In this document: positions 1 through 5,161 of the stretch, piece by piece
Numbering within the stretch: position 1 is the stretch's first letter
Layout of the letters: each line of letters opens with the position of its first letter
From: Clostridiales bacterium
GTDB lineage: Bacteria > Bacillota > Clostridia > Lachnospirales > Lachnospiraceae
Assembly: GCA_021203285.1 (NCBI GenBank)
Contig: JAJQBM010000201.1
Span: 1 to 6,572, forward strand
DNA length: 6,572 nucleotides
Reading direction: 5' to 3'
Notes under the pieces: model-generated
The model's input: the letters and a program-made list of their open reading frames with translations, nothing else
Database searches by the model: none
Told to the model about the DNA's origin: nothing
Made by a program: the position numbers and the translations under genes

Positions 1-266
1 TTCTTGCGGTGATCGGTATTGTTGCGGTAATTGCAGCAATTGCTTATGCAGTGTATCGTTATTTTGTACTTGACAGAGAAGACGATTTTGAAGATGATTT
101 CGATGATGATTTTGACGACATGTTCTTTGACGATGACGATATTGATCTTGATGCGGAGGAGGATGCGGCAGAAGAAGCTGATGAGGCTGCTGCGGAAGAT
201 ATAGCGGCTGCAGAAGAAAAGGCAGAAGCAGAAGAGACAGCGAAAGAGGAAGCACCTGCAGAGTAA
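1..266 (+). CDS. Acidic membrane-anchored small protein, 5' end outside window
   Basis: I do not recognise a named family. The reading frame is open to the left edge (codons at 3 and 6 read Leu-Ala), so the GTG at 9 is probably an internal Val codon and the true start lies upstream. The visible part begins with a hydrophobic stretch of about 15 residues rich in Val, Ile and Ala, which looks like one N-terminal membrane segment. A short linker (YRYFVLDRE) follows, then a strongly acidic Asp/Phe block, then an Ala/Glu-rich tail with heptad-like spacing that could form a charged helix or coil. The stop is TAA at 264-266. Inference: a small envelope protein with one membrane pass and an acidic soluble tail. 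There is no enzymatic motif. The low-complexity composition makes homology searches unreliable. No obvious functional link to the downstream methyltransferase gene is visible. Confidence 0.6.
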   Translation, partial: LAVIGIVAVIAAIAYAVYRYFVLDREDDFEDDFDDDFDDMFFDDDDIDLDAEEDAAEEADEAAAEDIAAAEEKAEAEETAKEEAPAE

Positions 267-283
267 GGTGCTTCAAAAAAACC

Positions 284-390
284 GGTGCAGATGAAAAACT
301 GGCGCAGATGAAAAGACTGGTGCAGATGCAGGAATTGGTGCAGATATAAAAATTGGTGCAGATGCAGGAATCGGTGCAGACGCAGAAATG
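284..390 (+). repeat. Six degenerate 18-bp tandem repeats
   Basis: The core ggtgcagatg (one copy ggcgcagatg) recurs at 284, 301, 319, 337, 355 and 373, with spacings of 17, 18, 18, 18 and 18 bp. The best unit is ctggtgcagatgcaggaa. The array lies between the acidic-protein gene and rlmD. The single 17-bp spacing shifts the frame between copies 1 and 2. From copy 2 onward one forward frame (codons in register with 301) stays open to a TGA at 553 and reads as hexapeptides of the type IGADAG. No start codon with a ribosome-binding site precedes it, so I treat it as non-coding or decayed coding sequence. The perfect multiple-of-three period suggests it was once translated. Confidence 0.8.
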
Positions 391-443
391 GTATCGATTC
401 AGGATAGCTGCAAGGTTTACGTTTGCAAATCAAATCAGAAACA

Positions 444-494
444 CAGGGAGCTTCCCGACTCCGGTGAAAGCCGGATTGGGAGGCTCTTTCCCTG
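444..494 (+). terminator. Strong hairpin, possible intrinsic terminator upstream of rlmD
   Basis: The left arm cagggagcttccc (444-456) can pair with the right arm gggaggctctttccctg (478-494) with a small internal bulge, and an inner stem tccgg/ccgga (460-464 with 471-475) caps it. A short T-containing stretch (487-489 inside the arm, tgtttata after it) follows. There is no long uniform T-run, so efficiency as a Rho-independent terminator is uncertain. The position, after the acidic-protein gene and the repeat block and before the rlmD ribosome-binding site, fits a terminator or a 5' leader structure. Confidence 0.5.
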
Positions 495-572
495 TTTATA
501 TATCAGTGGAACAAAAGCTGTGCTGTTCAGAAAATTGGAGCGTGATAATACGTGAAGTGCACTTTTGTTTTA

Positions 573-580
573 GAGGGGAG
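573..580 (+). promoter_or_regulatory. Ribosome-binding site deciding the rlmD start
   Basis: The sequence gaggggag sits 10 nt before the ATG at 591, but only 1-4 nt before the ATGs at 582 and 585. Spacing therefore favours 591 as the start, giving the typical N-terminus MKKGEIYEG. The GTG at 552 lies upstream of this site and has no comparable signal. Confidence 0.6.
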
Positions 581-590
581 CATGATGATC

Positions 591-2156
591 ATGAAAAAAG
601 GTGAAATTTATGAAGGAACCGTCAGCAGGATTCTTTTCCCGAATAAAGGAGAAGTGCTGGCGGACGGGTGTGCGGTATCGGTAAAAAATGCGCTCCCCGG
701 TCAGAAAATCCGTTTTTCTGTCACAAAGATACAGAAGACAAAAACGGCTGCGGAAAGCAGGCATACGGGAGCCGGGATACAGATTGCAGCCGGAGTGAGT
801 GCAGCAGAAGCGGTCGGTGAAAAACCAGAAATTTACAGAAAGGCGGAAGGACGTCTTCTGGAAGTGCTGGAACCTGCGCCTGATGAGTGTATACCTGTTT
901 GTGGGCAGTTTGGCAGCTGCGGCGGCTGCCTGTATCTGTCGCTTCCTTACGAGCGGCAGCTTCAGATCAAAGAGCAGCAGGTCAGACAGATCCTTGATCA
1001 GGCAGTGCGCGGCTCTTATGTGTTTGAGGGCATTTTGTCGTCGCCTGATATATACGGTTATCGGAATAAAATGGAATTGTCTTTTGGAAATTCCCAAAAA
1101 GGCGGTGCGTTGTCTCTCGGCATGCACAGACGCGGCAGTTTTTATGATGTCGTGACTGTGGATAAATGTCAGATTATGGATGAGGACTACAGGAAGATTT
1201 TGCAGTGTGTTCTTGCATATTTTACGAAAAAAGGAACACCTCATCTGCACAGAACCGAACAGCGGGGCGTCCTGCGGCATCTGCTTGTCAGAAAAGGAAA
1301 AAAGACCGGTGGAATTCTGATTGATCTTGTGACGACTACACAGGCACCGGTTTTTGCGGATGCTGATGAGGAGCAAGAATTTGTGGACAGACTGCTTGCA
1401 CTTTCCCTTGAAGGGCAGATTACAGGCATTCTGCATACGAAAAACGACAGTCTTGCCGACATTATCCAAAATGACGGCACCCGTATTTTATATGGGAAGG
1501 ATTACTTTTATGAAGAATTGCTGGGGCTGCGTTTCCGGATAACGCCGTTTTCCTTTTTTCAGACGAACTCTTCCGGCGCGGAGGTGCTTTACGAAAAAGC
1601 AAGGGAGTATGTCGGCGATGTGAAAGGTCAGACTGTGTTTGATTTATACAGCGGCACCGGCACCATCGCGCAGATGCTTGCCGCGGCGGCAGAGAAAGTC
1701 GTCGGCGTGGAGATTGTGGAGGAAGCGGTAACGGCAGCCCGGGAAAATGCGGCGCTAAACGGACTTAAAAACTGCGAATTCATTGCCGGCGATGTCGGAA
1801 TCGTGATGGACGGGCTGACAGAAAAGCCGGATATGATTGTGCTCGATCCGCCCAGAGACGGCATACATCCGAAAGCGCTGAAGAAAATCATAGATTACGG
1901 CGTGTCGGATATTGTTTACATATCCTGTAAGCCGACAAGCCTTGCCCGGGATCTGGCGGCCTTTCAGGCGAGAGGCTATCGCCTGATAAAAGCGGCAGCA
2001 GTCGATATGTTTCCCTGGACGGGGAACGTTGAGACTGTGTGTCTCTTGGGCAACCACCGTCTGCCGAAACCTGACGCTACGGTGAAGATCGGGATTGATA
2101 TGGAAGATTATTACCGGATCAGGGATAATGCAGAAAATAAGGAAAAACCTGAATAA
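591..2156 (+). CDS. rlmD: 23S rRNA (uracil-C5)-methyltransferase, RlmD/RumA family
   Basis: The 521-residue product should transfer a methyl group from S-adenosylmethionine to C5 of a uracil in 23S rRNA (U1939 in E. coli numbering; some Firmicutes relatives modify two sites). An N-terminal TRAM-like RNA-binding domain occupies about residues 1-48. A 4Fe-4S motif follows with Cys104, Cys110 and Cys113 (C-x5-C-x2-C) and a likely fourth ligand, Cys193. The SAM-binding motif is DLYSGTGT (351-358), the DPPRDG motif is at 419-424, the catalytic nucleophile is Cys446 in ISCKP, and the general-base Glu481 is in NVETV. All catalytic elements are present, so the gene looks intact. It is longer than E. 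coli RlmD (about 430 residues), partly through an insert near residues 50-80 and a tail of about 35 residues after the conserved VETVCLL segment. It is flanked by hairpins on both sides and appears to be monocistronic. The exact target uracil cannot be told from sequence, nor can RlmD be separated from RlmCD. Confidence 0.93.
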   Translation: MKKGEIYEGTVSRILFPNKGEVLADGCAVSVKNALPGQKIRFSVTKIQKTKTAAESRHTGAGIQIAAGVSAAEAVGEKPEIYRKAEGRLLEVLEPAPDECIPVCGQFGSCGGCLYLSLPYERQLQIKEQQVRQILDQAVRGSYVFEGILSSPDIYGYRNKMELSFGNSQKGGALSLGMHRRGSFYDVVTVDKCQIMDEDYRKILQCVLAYFTKKGTPHLHRTEQRGVLRHLLVRKGKKTGGILIDLVTTTQAPVFADADEEQEFVDRLLALSLEGQITGILHTKNDSLADIIQNDGTRILYGKDYFYEELLGLRFRITPFSFFQTNSSGAEVLYEKAREYVGDVKGQTVFDLYSGTGTIAQMLAAAAEKVVGVEIVEEAVTAARENAALNGLKNCEFIAGDVGIVMDGLTEKPDMIVLDPPRDGIHPKALKKIIDYGVSDIVYISCKPTSLARDLAAFQARGYRLIKAAAVDMFPWTGNVETVCLLGNHRLPKPDATVKIGIDMEDYYRIRDNAENKEKPE

Positions 2157-2186
2157 ATGTCGAAAATAGTACACTGAATCAAAGCG

Positions 2187-2233
2187 GAAGCTGTTGATGC
2201 GTAAGAAAAATACGTGTCAGCAGCTTCTTTTTT
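2187..2233 (+). terminator. Intrinsic terminator of rlmD
   Basis: A 17-bp stem pairs 2187-2203 (gaagctgttgatgcgta) with 2211-2227 (tacgtgtcagcagcttc). It is fully paired if three G-U wobbles are allowed. The loop is agaaaaa and six T residues follow (2228-2233). It lies 31 nt after the rlmD stop. This is a classic Rho-independent terminator and marks the right-hand end of the ordinary chromosomal part of the window. Confidence 0.93.
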
Positions 2234-2253
2234 CGCGTTCCTACGAGCGGTGC

Positions 2254-2330
2254 AAATCCGGAACATAAAGTGCGAGTGAGCTTGCTCACAGGAGCACTTT
2301 TATGTGAACGGATTTATAGCGCGACAGCGC
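2254..2330 (+). other. Long imperfect hairpin plus short GC hairpin, non-coding
   Basis: The arms aaatccg (2254-2260) and cggattt (2309-2315) enclose cataaa/tttatg, gtgc/gcac and gtgagc/gctcac pairs, giving a 62-nt stem with small internal loops. It is followed directly by gcgc-gaca-gcgc (2319-2330). No gene with a usable start covers this region. It lies exactly between the rlmD terminator and the mobile-element cluster. It could be an element-end structure, a structured 5' leader or an origin-like site; the sequence alone does not decide. Confidence 0.7.
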
Positions 2331-2396
2331 GTAATGAGCATGAAGCGAAGCGGAATGCGAATTGCACAGCGAGTGGCTTTGGAGGAGGTGGTGCCT

Positions 2397-2441
2397 ATGG
2401 GAGTGCGCATGAAAAACGGCATAGGAAAATGGAAACTGTGA
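2397..2441 (+). CDS. Possible 14-residue leader peptide
   Basis: A very strong Shine-Dalgarno sequence, ggaggaggtg (2381-2390), precedes ATG 2397 at good spacing. The open frame encodes a basic 14-residue peptide (MGVRMKNGIGKWKL) ending in TGA at 2439-2441. It lies 48 nt before the SymE-like gene and in the same frame. Support is limited to the ribosome-binding site and the location. It may be a leader peptide of the downstream cluster, or the remnant start of a lost gene whose ribosome-binding site survives. I see no known family. Confidence 0.3.
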   Translation: MGVRMKNGIGKWKL

Positions 2442-2489
2442 AACATCTGAAATTCTACGAAGAATGCAAATCTGAAAGGAGTCAAATCT

Positions 2490-2747
2490 ATGGCAACGAG
2501 AAATGTGAAGACGACGAGAAACATGAAGGTTTATGAGCAGAGCGGATATAAGTACAAGGCGACGCCGACGATCACGCTCAAAGGACAGTGGCTGGAGATG
2601 ATGGGATTTTAAATCGGGACGCAGATCCAGGTGCAGTGTGAGGATGGAAAGCTGACGATCACACGGATGGATGCAGAGACAGCGGAGGCGCAGATGCCGA
2701 CCTGCTGTGTAGCTGAGAAGGAAGTCAGATACGGAAGGGGGGAATAA
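2490..2747 (+). pseudogene. SymE-like small DNA/RNA-binding protein, interrupted by in-frame TAA
   Basis: ATG 2490 has a good ribosome-binding site, aaggag (2476-2481), 8 nt upstream. The frame would encode 85 residues but meets TAA at 2610-2612 (codon 41). Reading across it gives ITLKGQWLEMMGF, then the stop, then IGTQIQVQCEDGKLTITR. This matches the SymE toxin-like fold (AbrB-like swapped-hairpin superfamily), in which the pattern is LxGxWLxxAGF, G, V-x-V, G-x-L-x-I. SymE of E. coli is an SOS-induced RNA-targeting toxin, but in Firmicutes elements many relatives are uncharacterised. The N-terminal 24 residues are basic. The gene stops 3 nt before the parA start, which indicates one operon. 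The stop splits the fold in half, so the gene is most likely dead unless the codon is read through. The original codon was probably a serine, lysine or glutamate codon one base change from TAA. Confidence 0.75.
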
Positions 2748-2769
2748 GTGATGGCAAAGATTCTGATGT

Positions 2770-3585
2770 GTGGTTCATTCAAAGGGGGGAGTTGGCAAGA
2801 CAGCCAGCTCCTGGAATCTGGCATATTCTCTGGCGGAGATGGGAAAGAAGGTTTTGGCAGTGGATTTTGACAGCCAGGCAAATCTTTCAACCTGCTTTGG
2901 AATCGAGGATACGGCGTCTGTTCCGGTTACAATCGGTCATCTGATGATGGACCGGCTGGAGGATGAGGAACTGCCGAATGCGGAGGATTACATCCGGAGC
3001 CGGAATGGTGTGGACTTTATTCCGTCATCCATGGTGCTTTCTGCTGTGGAAGGCAGACTGCGGACGGAAATGGGTGCGGAAAGGATGCTTTCGGGCATCC
3101 TGGAGCCCCTGAGAGAGCGATACGATTATATCATTCTGGATACCTGCCCTTCGCTTGGAACACTGACCATCAATGCGCTGACAGCGGCTGATGAAGTCCT
3201 GATTGCAGTGAACCCGCAGCTTTTCGCGATGATGGGCCTGCAGGATTTTATCCGGACGGTAAAGAAGGTTCGGAGCCGTCTGAACGACAGGCTGGAAATT
3301 GCGGGGATTCTGCTTACTATGTGTGATGCCAGAACAAATCTCTGCAAAGTGATCACGGAGCAGGTGACAGAGACTTTTGAGGGACAGATTCGCATTTTTC
3401 GGAGCGTGATCCCGAATACAGTTAAGGTGGGAGAATCCGTTTATTACAGTGAGCCGCTTCTGGAATATGCTCCGGGGAGCAAGGCGTGTACAGCATATCG
3501 AAATCTGGCGAGGGAGGTGGTTGGAAATGAAAGCGAATGCACCGAAAAGGAAGGTGTTTCAGGATGTGCTGGATCTGCTGACTGA
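2770..3585 (+). CDS. parA: ParA/Soj family partition ATPase, frameshifted at its 5' end
   Basis: The product is a P-loop ATPase of the ParA/MinD superfamily that would drive segregation of a plasmid or conjugative element together with ParB. In the open frame from GTG 2770 (271 codons) the deviant Walker A motif KGGVGKT is at residues 5-11, the Asp-Ser-Gln switch (DFDSQ) at 32-36 and Walker B (IILDTCPSLG) around 121-130. However, the natural start is ATG 2751, which has a strong ribosome-binding site (ggaagggggg) and encodes MAKILMCGSF, the expected first beta strand. This strand is out of frame with the rest because the run at 2784-2789 has six G instead of the five needed. GTG 2770 has no ribosome-binding site and omits that strand. 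With the frame restored the protein would be 277 residues, normal for the family. It overlaps the parB start, as is usual for parAB. Likely inactive unless the extra G is an error or slips. Confidence 0.85.
   Translation: MVHSKGGVGKTASSWNLAYSLAEMGKKVLAVDFDSQANLSTCFGIEDTASVPVTIGHLMMDRLEDEELPNAEDYIRSRNGVDFIPSSMVLSAVEGRLRTEMGAERMLSGILEPLRERYDYIILDTCPSLGTLTINALTAADEVLIAVNPQLFAMMGLQDFIRTVKKVRSRLNDRLEIAGILLTMCDARTNLCKVITEQVTETFEGQIRIFRSVIPNTVKVGESVYYSEPLLEYAPGSKACTAYRNLAREVVGNESECTEKEGVSGCAGSAD
2784..2789 (+). other. G6 homopolymer causing +1 frameshift in parA
   Basis: The codons from ATG 2751 read in frame up to aaa (2781-2783). The following six G residues shift the frame before the Walker A glycines. 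Five G residues would give AAA GGG GGA GTT GGC AAG, encoding KGGVGK. This is therefore a one-base insertion relative to the inferred ancestral gene, either genuine or a homopolymer sequencing error. A second G6 run is at 2737-2742, within the end of the SymE-like frame and the parA ribosome-binding site. Confidence 0.8.
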
Positions 3586-3760
3586 GGATATGGCTGTGGA
3601 AGAGGCCGTGGCGCAGAATAAAATTATGATGCTTCCGATTGAAAAGATTAAACCGTTTCATGACCATCCATTCCGCCTCTATGAAGGAGAACGCCTGGAT
3701 GACATGGTGGAAAGCATCCGGGAGCACGGGATCCTGAATCCGGTGATTGTGCGGGTGTAG
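3527..3760 (+). pseudogene. parB: ParB N-terminal fragment, truncated and fused to capsid gene
   Basis: ATG 3527 follows gggaggtgg and lies inside the end of parA, the usual coupled parAB arrangement. The 77-residue frame contains the start of the ParB/Srx nucleotide-binding domain: MLPIEKIKPFHDHPFRL, then GERLDDMVESIREHGILNPVIVRV. It then meets TAG at 3758-3760. Past the stop the same frame continues with KNGYEIL, the next ParB segment, until about 3781, and then becomes phage capsid sequence. The following ParB parts are absent: the arginine-containing GH(N/R)R box needed for CTP use, the helix-turn-helix for centromere binding, and the dimerisation domain. Full ParB proteins are about 280-330 residues, so this is roughly a quarter of one. 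The fragment cannot act as a partition protein. The TAG is probably a one-base change from a sense codon such as GAG. Confidence 0.85.
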
Positions 3761-3781
3761 AAAAACGGATATGAAATCCTG

Positions 3782-4393
3782 CTGGATGCCCACAAGCTGC
3801 ACGTGGCGATCAAGGTGACGGAGGAGCTGCTGTATGACAATGCCTTCAATCTGGAGGGTTATATCCTTGACCAGTTCGGCAGGGCGCTGGCGAACGCGGA
3901 GGAGGATTCCTTCCTGAACGGAGACGGCAGCGGAAAGCCGACGGGCATTTTTGATGCAACGGCGGGCGGCACGGTGGCGGATACCATTTCTGCGGTGGAT
4001 TCCGATTCCCTGATTGACCTGGTGTATGCATTGAAGCGTCCGTACCGCAGGAATGCTTCTTTCATCATGAACGACGCGACGATTGCGGCGGTGAGGAAGC
4101 TGAAGGACAGCAACGGTGCCTACATCTGGCAGCCGAGCTACCAGAGCGGCGAGCCGGACCGTGTGCTGGGCTACCTGGTGCATACTTCCGGTTATGCGCC
4201 GACGGACGGGATCGCATTCGGCGCCTACAGCTACTACAACATCGGCGACAGGGGCAGCCGTTCCTTCTCCGAACTGCGGGAGCTGTTTGCGGGCAACGGC
4301 ATGATCGGGTACGTGGCGAAGGAGCGCGTAGACGGCAAGCTGATCCTGCCGGAAGCGGTGCAGATTTTGAAGCTGAGCGCGGACGTAGGCTGA
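3782..4393 (+). pseudogene. HK97-fold phage major capsid protein, C-terminal half only
   Basis: The frame from LDAHKL (3782) to TGA 4391-4393 gives about 203 residues typical of the C-terminal half of HK97-family major capsid proteins. They include KVTEELLYDN, the FLNGDGSGKPTGI motif, the P-domain region (ALKRPYRRNASFIMND) and the end ERVDGKLILPEAVQILKL. Full proteins are about 390-420 residues, so the N-terminal scaffolding-like delta domain, the N-arm and the E-loop region are missing. The only early start is GTG 3803, which has no ribosome-binding site, so the piece is probably not made on its own. It lies in the same frame as the upstream parB remnant, with only the TAG at 3758 in between. 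GC is clearly higher than in rlmD. It would have formed the phage head shell. In its present form it cannot assemble. Confidence 0.9.
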
Positions 4394-4402
4394 TGACTGC
4401 AG

Positions 4403-4509
4403 AATGGCAGCCATTGAATGATGGCTGATTGAGGCTTCGGGATCCCGGATGGCGGGATTCCTGATTATGGCGGGGAGGCGGTATGCCGGATGTTTCCGGT
4501 GTGCCGCCT
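4403..4509 (+). other. Three tandem hairpins between capsid and connector genes
   Basis: Hairpin A: agccat (4409-4414) pairs with atggct (4421-4426), with an alternative, mutually exclusive aatgg/ccatt stem at 4403-4415. Hairpin B: gggatcccg (4439-4447) pairs with cgggattcc (4453-4461) over all 9 bp with one wobble. Hairpin C: aggcggtatgccgga (4476-4490) pairs with tccggtgtgccgcct (4495-4509) over all 15 bp with three wobbles and a TGTT loop. No T-run follows, so this is not a normal terminator. It could be a transcript-processing, mRNA-stabilising or partial-termination element that sets capsid versus connector expression. Confidence 0.75.
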
Positions 4510-4526
4510 GTCCCTGATGTATGAAT

Positions 4527-4532
4527 GGAGGG
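4527..4532 (+). promoter_or_regulatory. Ribosome-binding site deciding the connector start
   Basis: The sequence ggaggg (4527-4532) is spaced 7 nt from ATG 4540 but overlaps the in-frame ATG 4525. This makes 4540 the real start and gives the family-like N-terminus MSVVTLDEMK. Confidence 0.65.
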
Positions 4533-4539
4533 ATGGCTG

Positions 4540-4818
4540 ATGTCGGTTGTGACGCTGGATGAAATGAAGGTGTATCTCCGCGTGGATTATGAGGATGAGG
4601 ACAGCCTGATTGAGGATCTGGTTTCTGCGTCCGGGAAGCTCTGCATGGACATCCTGCGGACGGATGACGAGGCTGTCCTGGAAGAAGTGGAGAACGGGAA
4701 GGCCGCGGTGATGTATGCGGCGGCTTACCTGGTTGAGCACAGGGAGGAAGCGGATCACCATCAGCTGGATCTGACGCTGCGGGCCCTGCTCTTTGGCAGC
4801 AGGGAGGTGGGCTTCTGA
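4540..4818 (+). CDS. Phage head-tail connector protein (gp6-like)
   Basis: The 92-residue product matches the small helical head-tail connectors (HK97 gp6 / SPP1 gp15 type, also called DNA-packaging adaptors) that form a ring beneath the portal. The N-terminus TLDEMKVYLRVDYEDED is the family hallmark. It is followed by an acidic helix (LIEDLVSASGKLCMDIL) and a later hydrophobic helix (AAVMYAAAYLVEHRE). The length is normal for the family (about 90-110). It is the first intact gene of the phage block. The stop overlaps the next ATG by one base (TGATG at 4816-4820), indicating translational coupling. It appears complete despite the damage on both sides. Assignment is from sequence pattern and from gene order after the capsid gene. 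Confidence 0.85.
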   Translation: MSVVTLDEMKVYLRVDYEDEDSLIEDLVSASGKLCMDILRTDDEAVLEEVENGKAAVMYAAAYLVEHREEADHHQLDLTLRALLFGSREVGF

Positions 4819-5159
4819 TGGACATTGCTCTTTTGAATATGACGATCACGATCCAGAAATGTGAGGCTGTGGCAGATGCGGCCGGGAACTATGTGAATGA
4901 GTGGATGGATTATTATACCTGCCACGCCACGGTGGGCGACGAGGACAGCGCGAAGGCTGCGGAATCGGAGGGGGCCGGGATGACGGCGGACCATCCGGGG
5001 CTCAGCTTTACGGTGCGATACTGTGCTGCCGCAGCCGCGGTGACCAGTACGGGATACCGGGTGCTGTTCGGGGATGATATTTATAACATCCTGTCCGTGG
5101 ACCACATGAATTTCAAGAGGAAATCTTTGAAACTGAAATGCGAGAAAGTGAGGCGGTGA
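4818..5159 (+). CDS. Phage head closure / head-tail joining protein
   Basis: The 113-residue protein follows the connector with a one-base overlap and a ribosome-binding site (gggagg, 4802-4807) inside the upstream gene. The family (SPP1 gp16-like, Phage_H_T_join) consists of small beta-barrel proteins that close the connector and dock the tail. The sequence starts MDIALLNMTITIQKCEAVADAAGNYVNEW, here split as MDIALLNMTITIQK then GNYVNEW, and ends with a typical segment GYRVLFGDDIYNILSVDHMN plus a basic tail (KRKSLKLKCEKVRR). Length and order fit. A short Ala-rich stretch (CAAAAAVTS) is slightly unusual but does not break the frame. The stop at 5157-5159 is 2 nt before the next start. It appears intact. 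Confidence 0.82.
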   Translation: MDIALLNMTITIQKCEAVADAAGNYVNEWMDYYTCHATVGDEDSAKAAESEGAGMTADHPGLSFTVRYCAAAAAVTSTGYRVLFGDDIYNILSVDHMNFKRKSLKLKCEKVRR

Positions 5160-5161
5160 GG

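Noticed and set aside
249..274. Inverted repeat gaagcacc/ggtgcttc around the first stop codon as a terminator
   Set aside because: On the plus strand it is followed by A residues, and on the minus strand the T-run comes before the stem, so neither orientation is a normal terminator.
284..390. CRISPR array
   Set aside because: The repeats are 18 bp, directly adjoining, degenerate and without unique spacers.
521..549. A sigma-A-type promoter ending in gataat before rlmD
   Set aside because: No acceptable -35 hexamer is found at 16-18 bp spacing.
570..1469. A 299-codon open frame on the minus strand within rlmD
   Set aside because: The plus-strand rlmD frame carries all catalytic motifs. The minus frame is a codon-bias shadow.
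941..2250. Shared tacgagcgg in rlmD (about 949) and in the region after the terminator (about 2242) as a direct repeat
   Set aside because: The match is only 9 contiguous bases with poor flanks, and chance is sufficient.
2249..2264. Resemblance to a piece of a cobalamin riboswitch (ggtgcaaatccggaac)
   Set aside because: The other conserved boxes are absent and the segment is explained by the long hairpin.
2270..2536. An 88-codon plus-strand frame over the hairpin region
   Set aside because: It starts inside the hairpin without a ribosome-binding site and runs out of frame over the SymE-like start; the composition is not protein-like.
3422..4849. A 475-codon open frame on the minus strand
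   Set aside because: It lies antisense to parA, parB, the capsid fragment and the connector, crosses the recombination junction, has Pro/Arg/His-rich shadow composition and matches no family.
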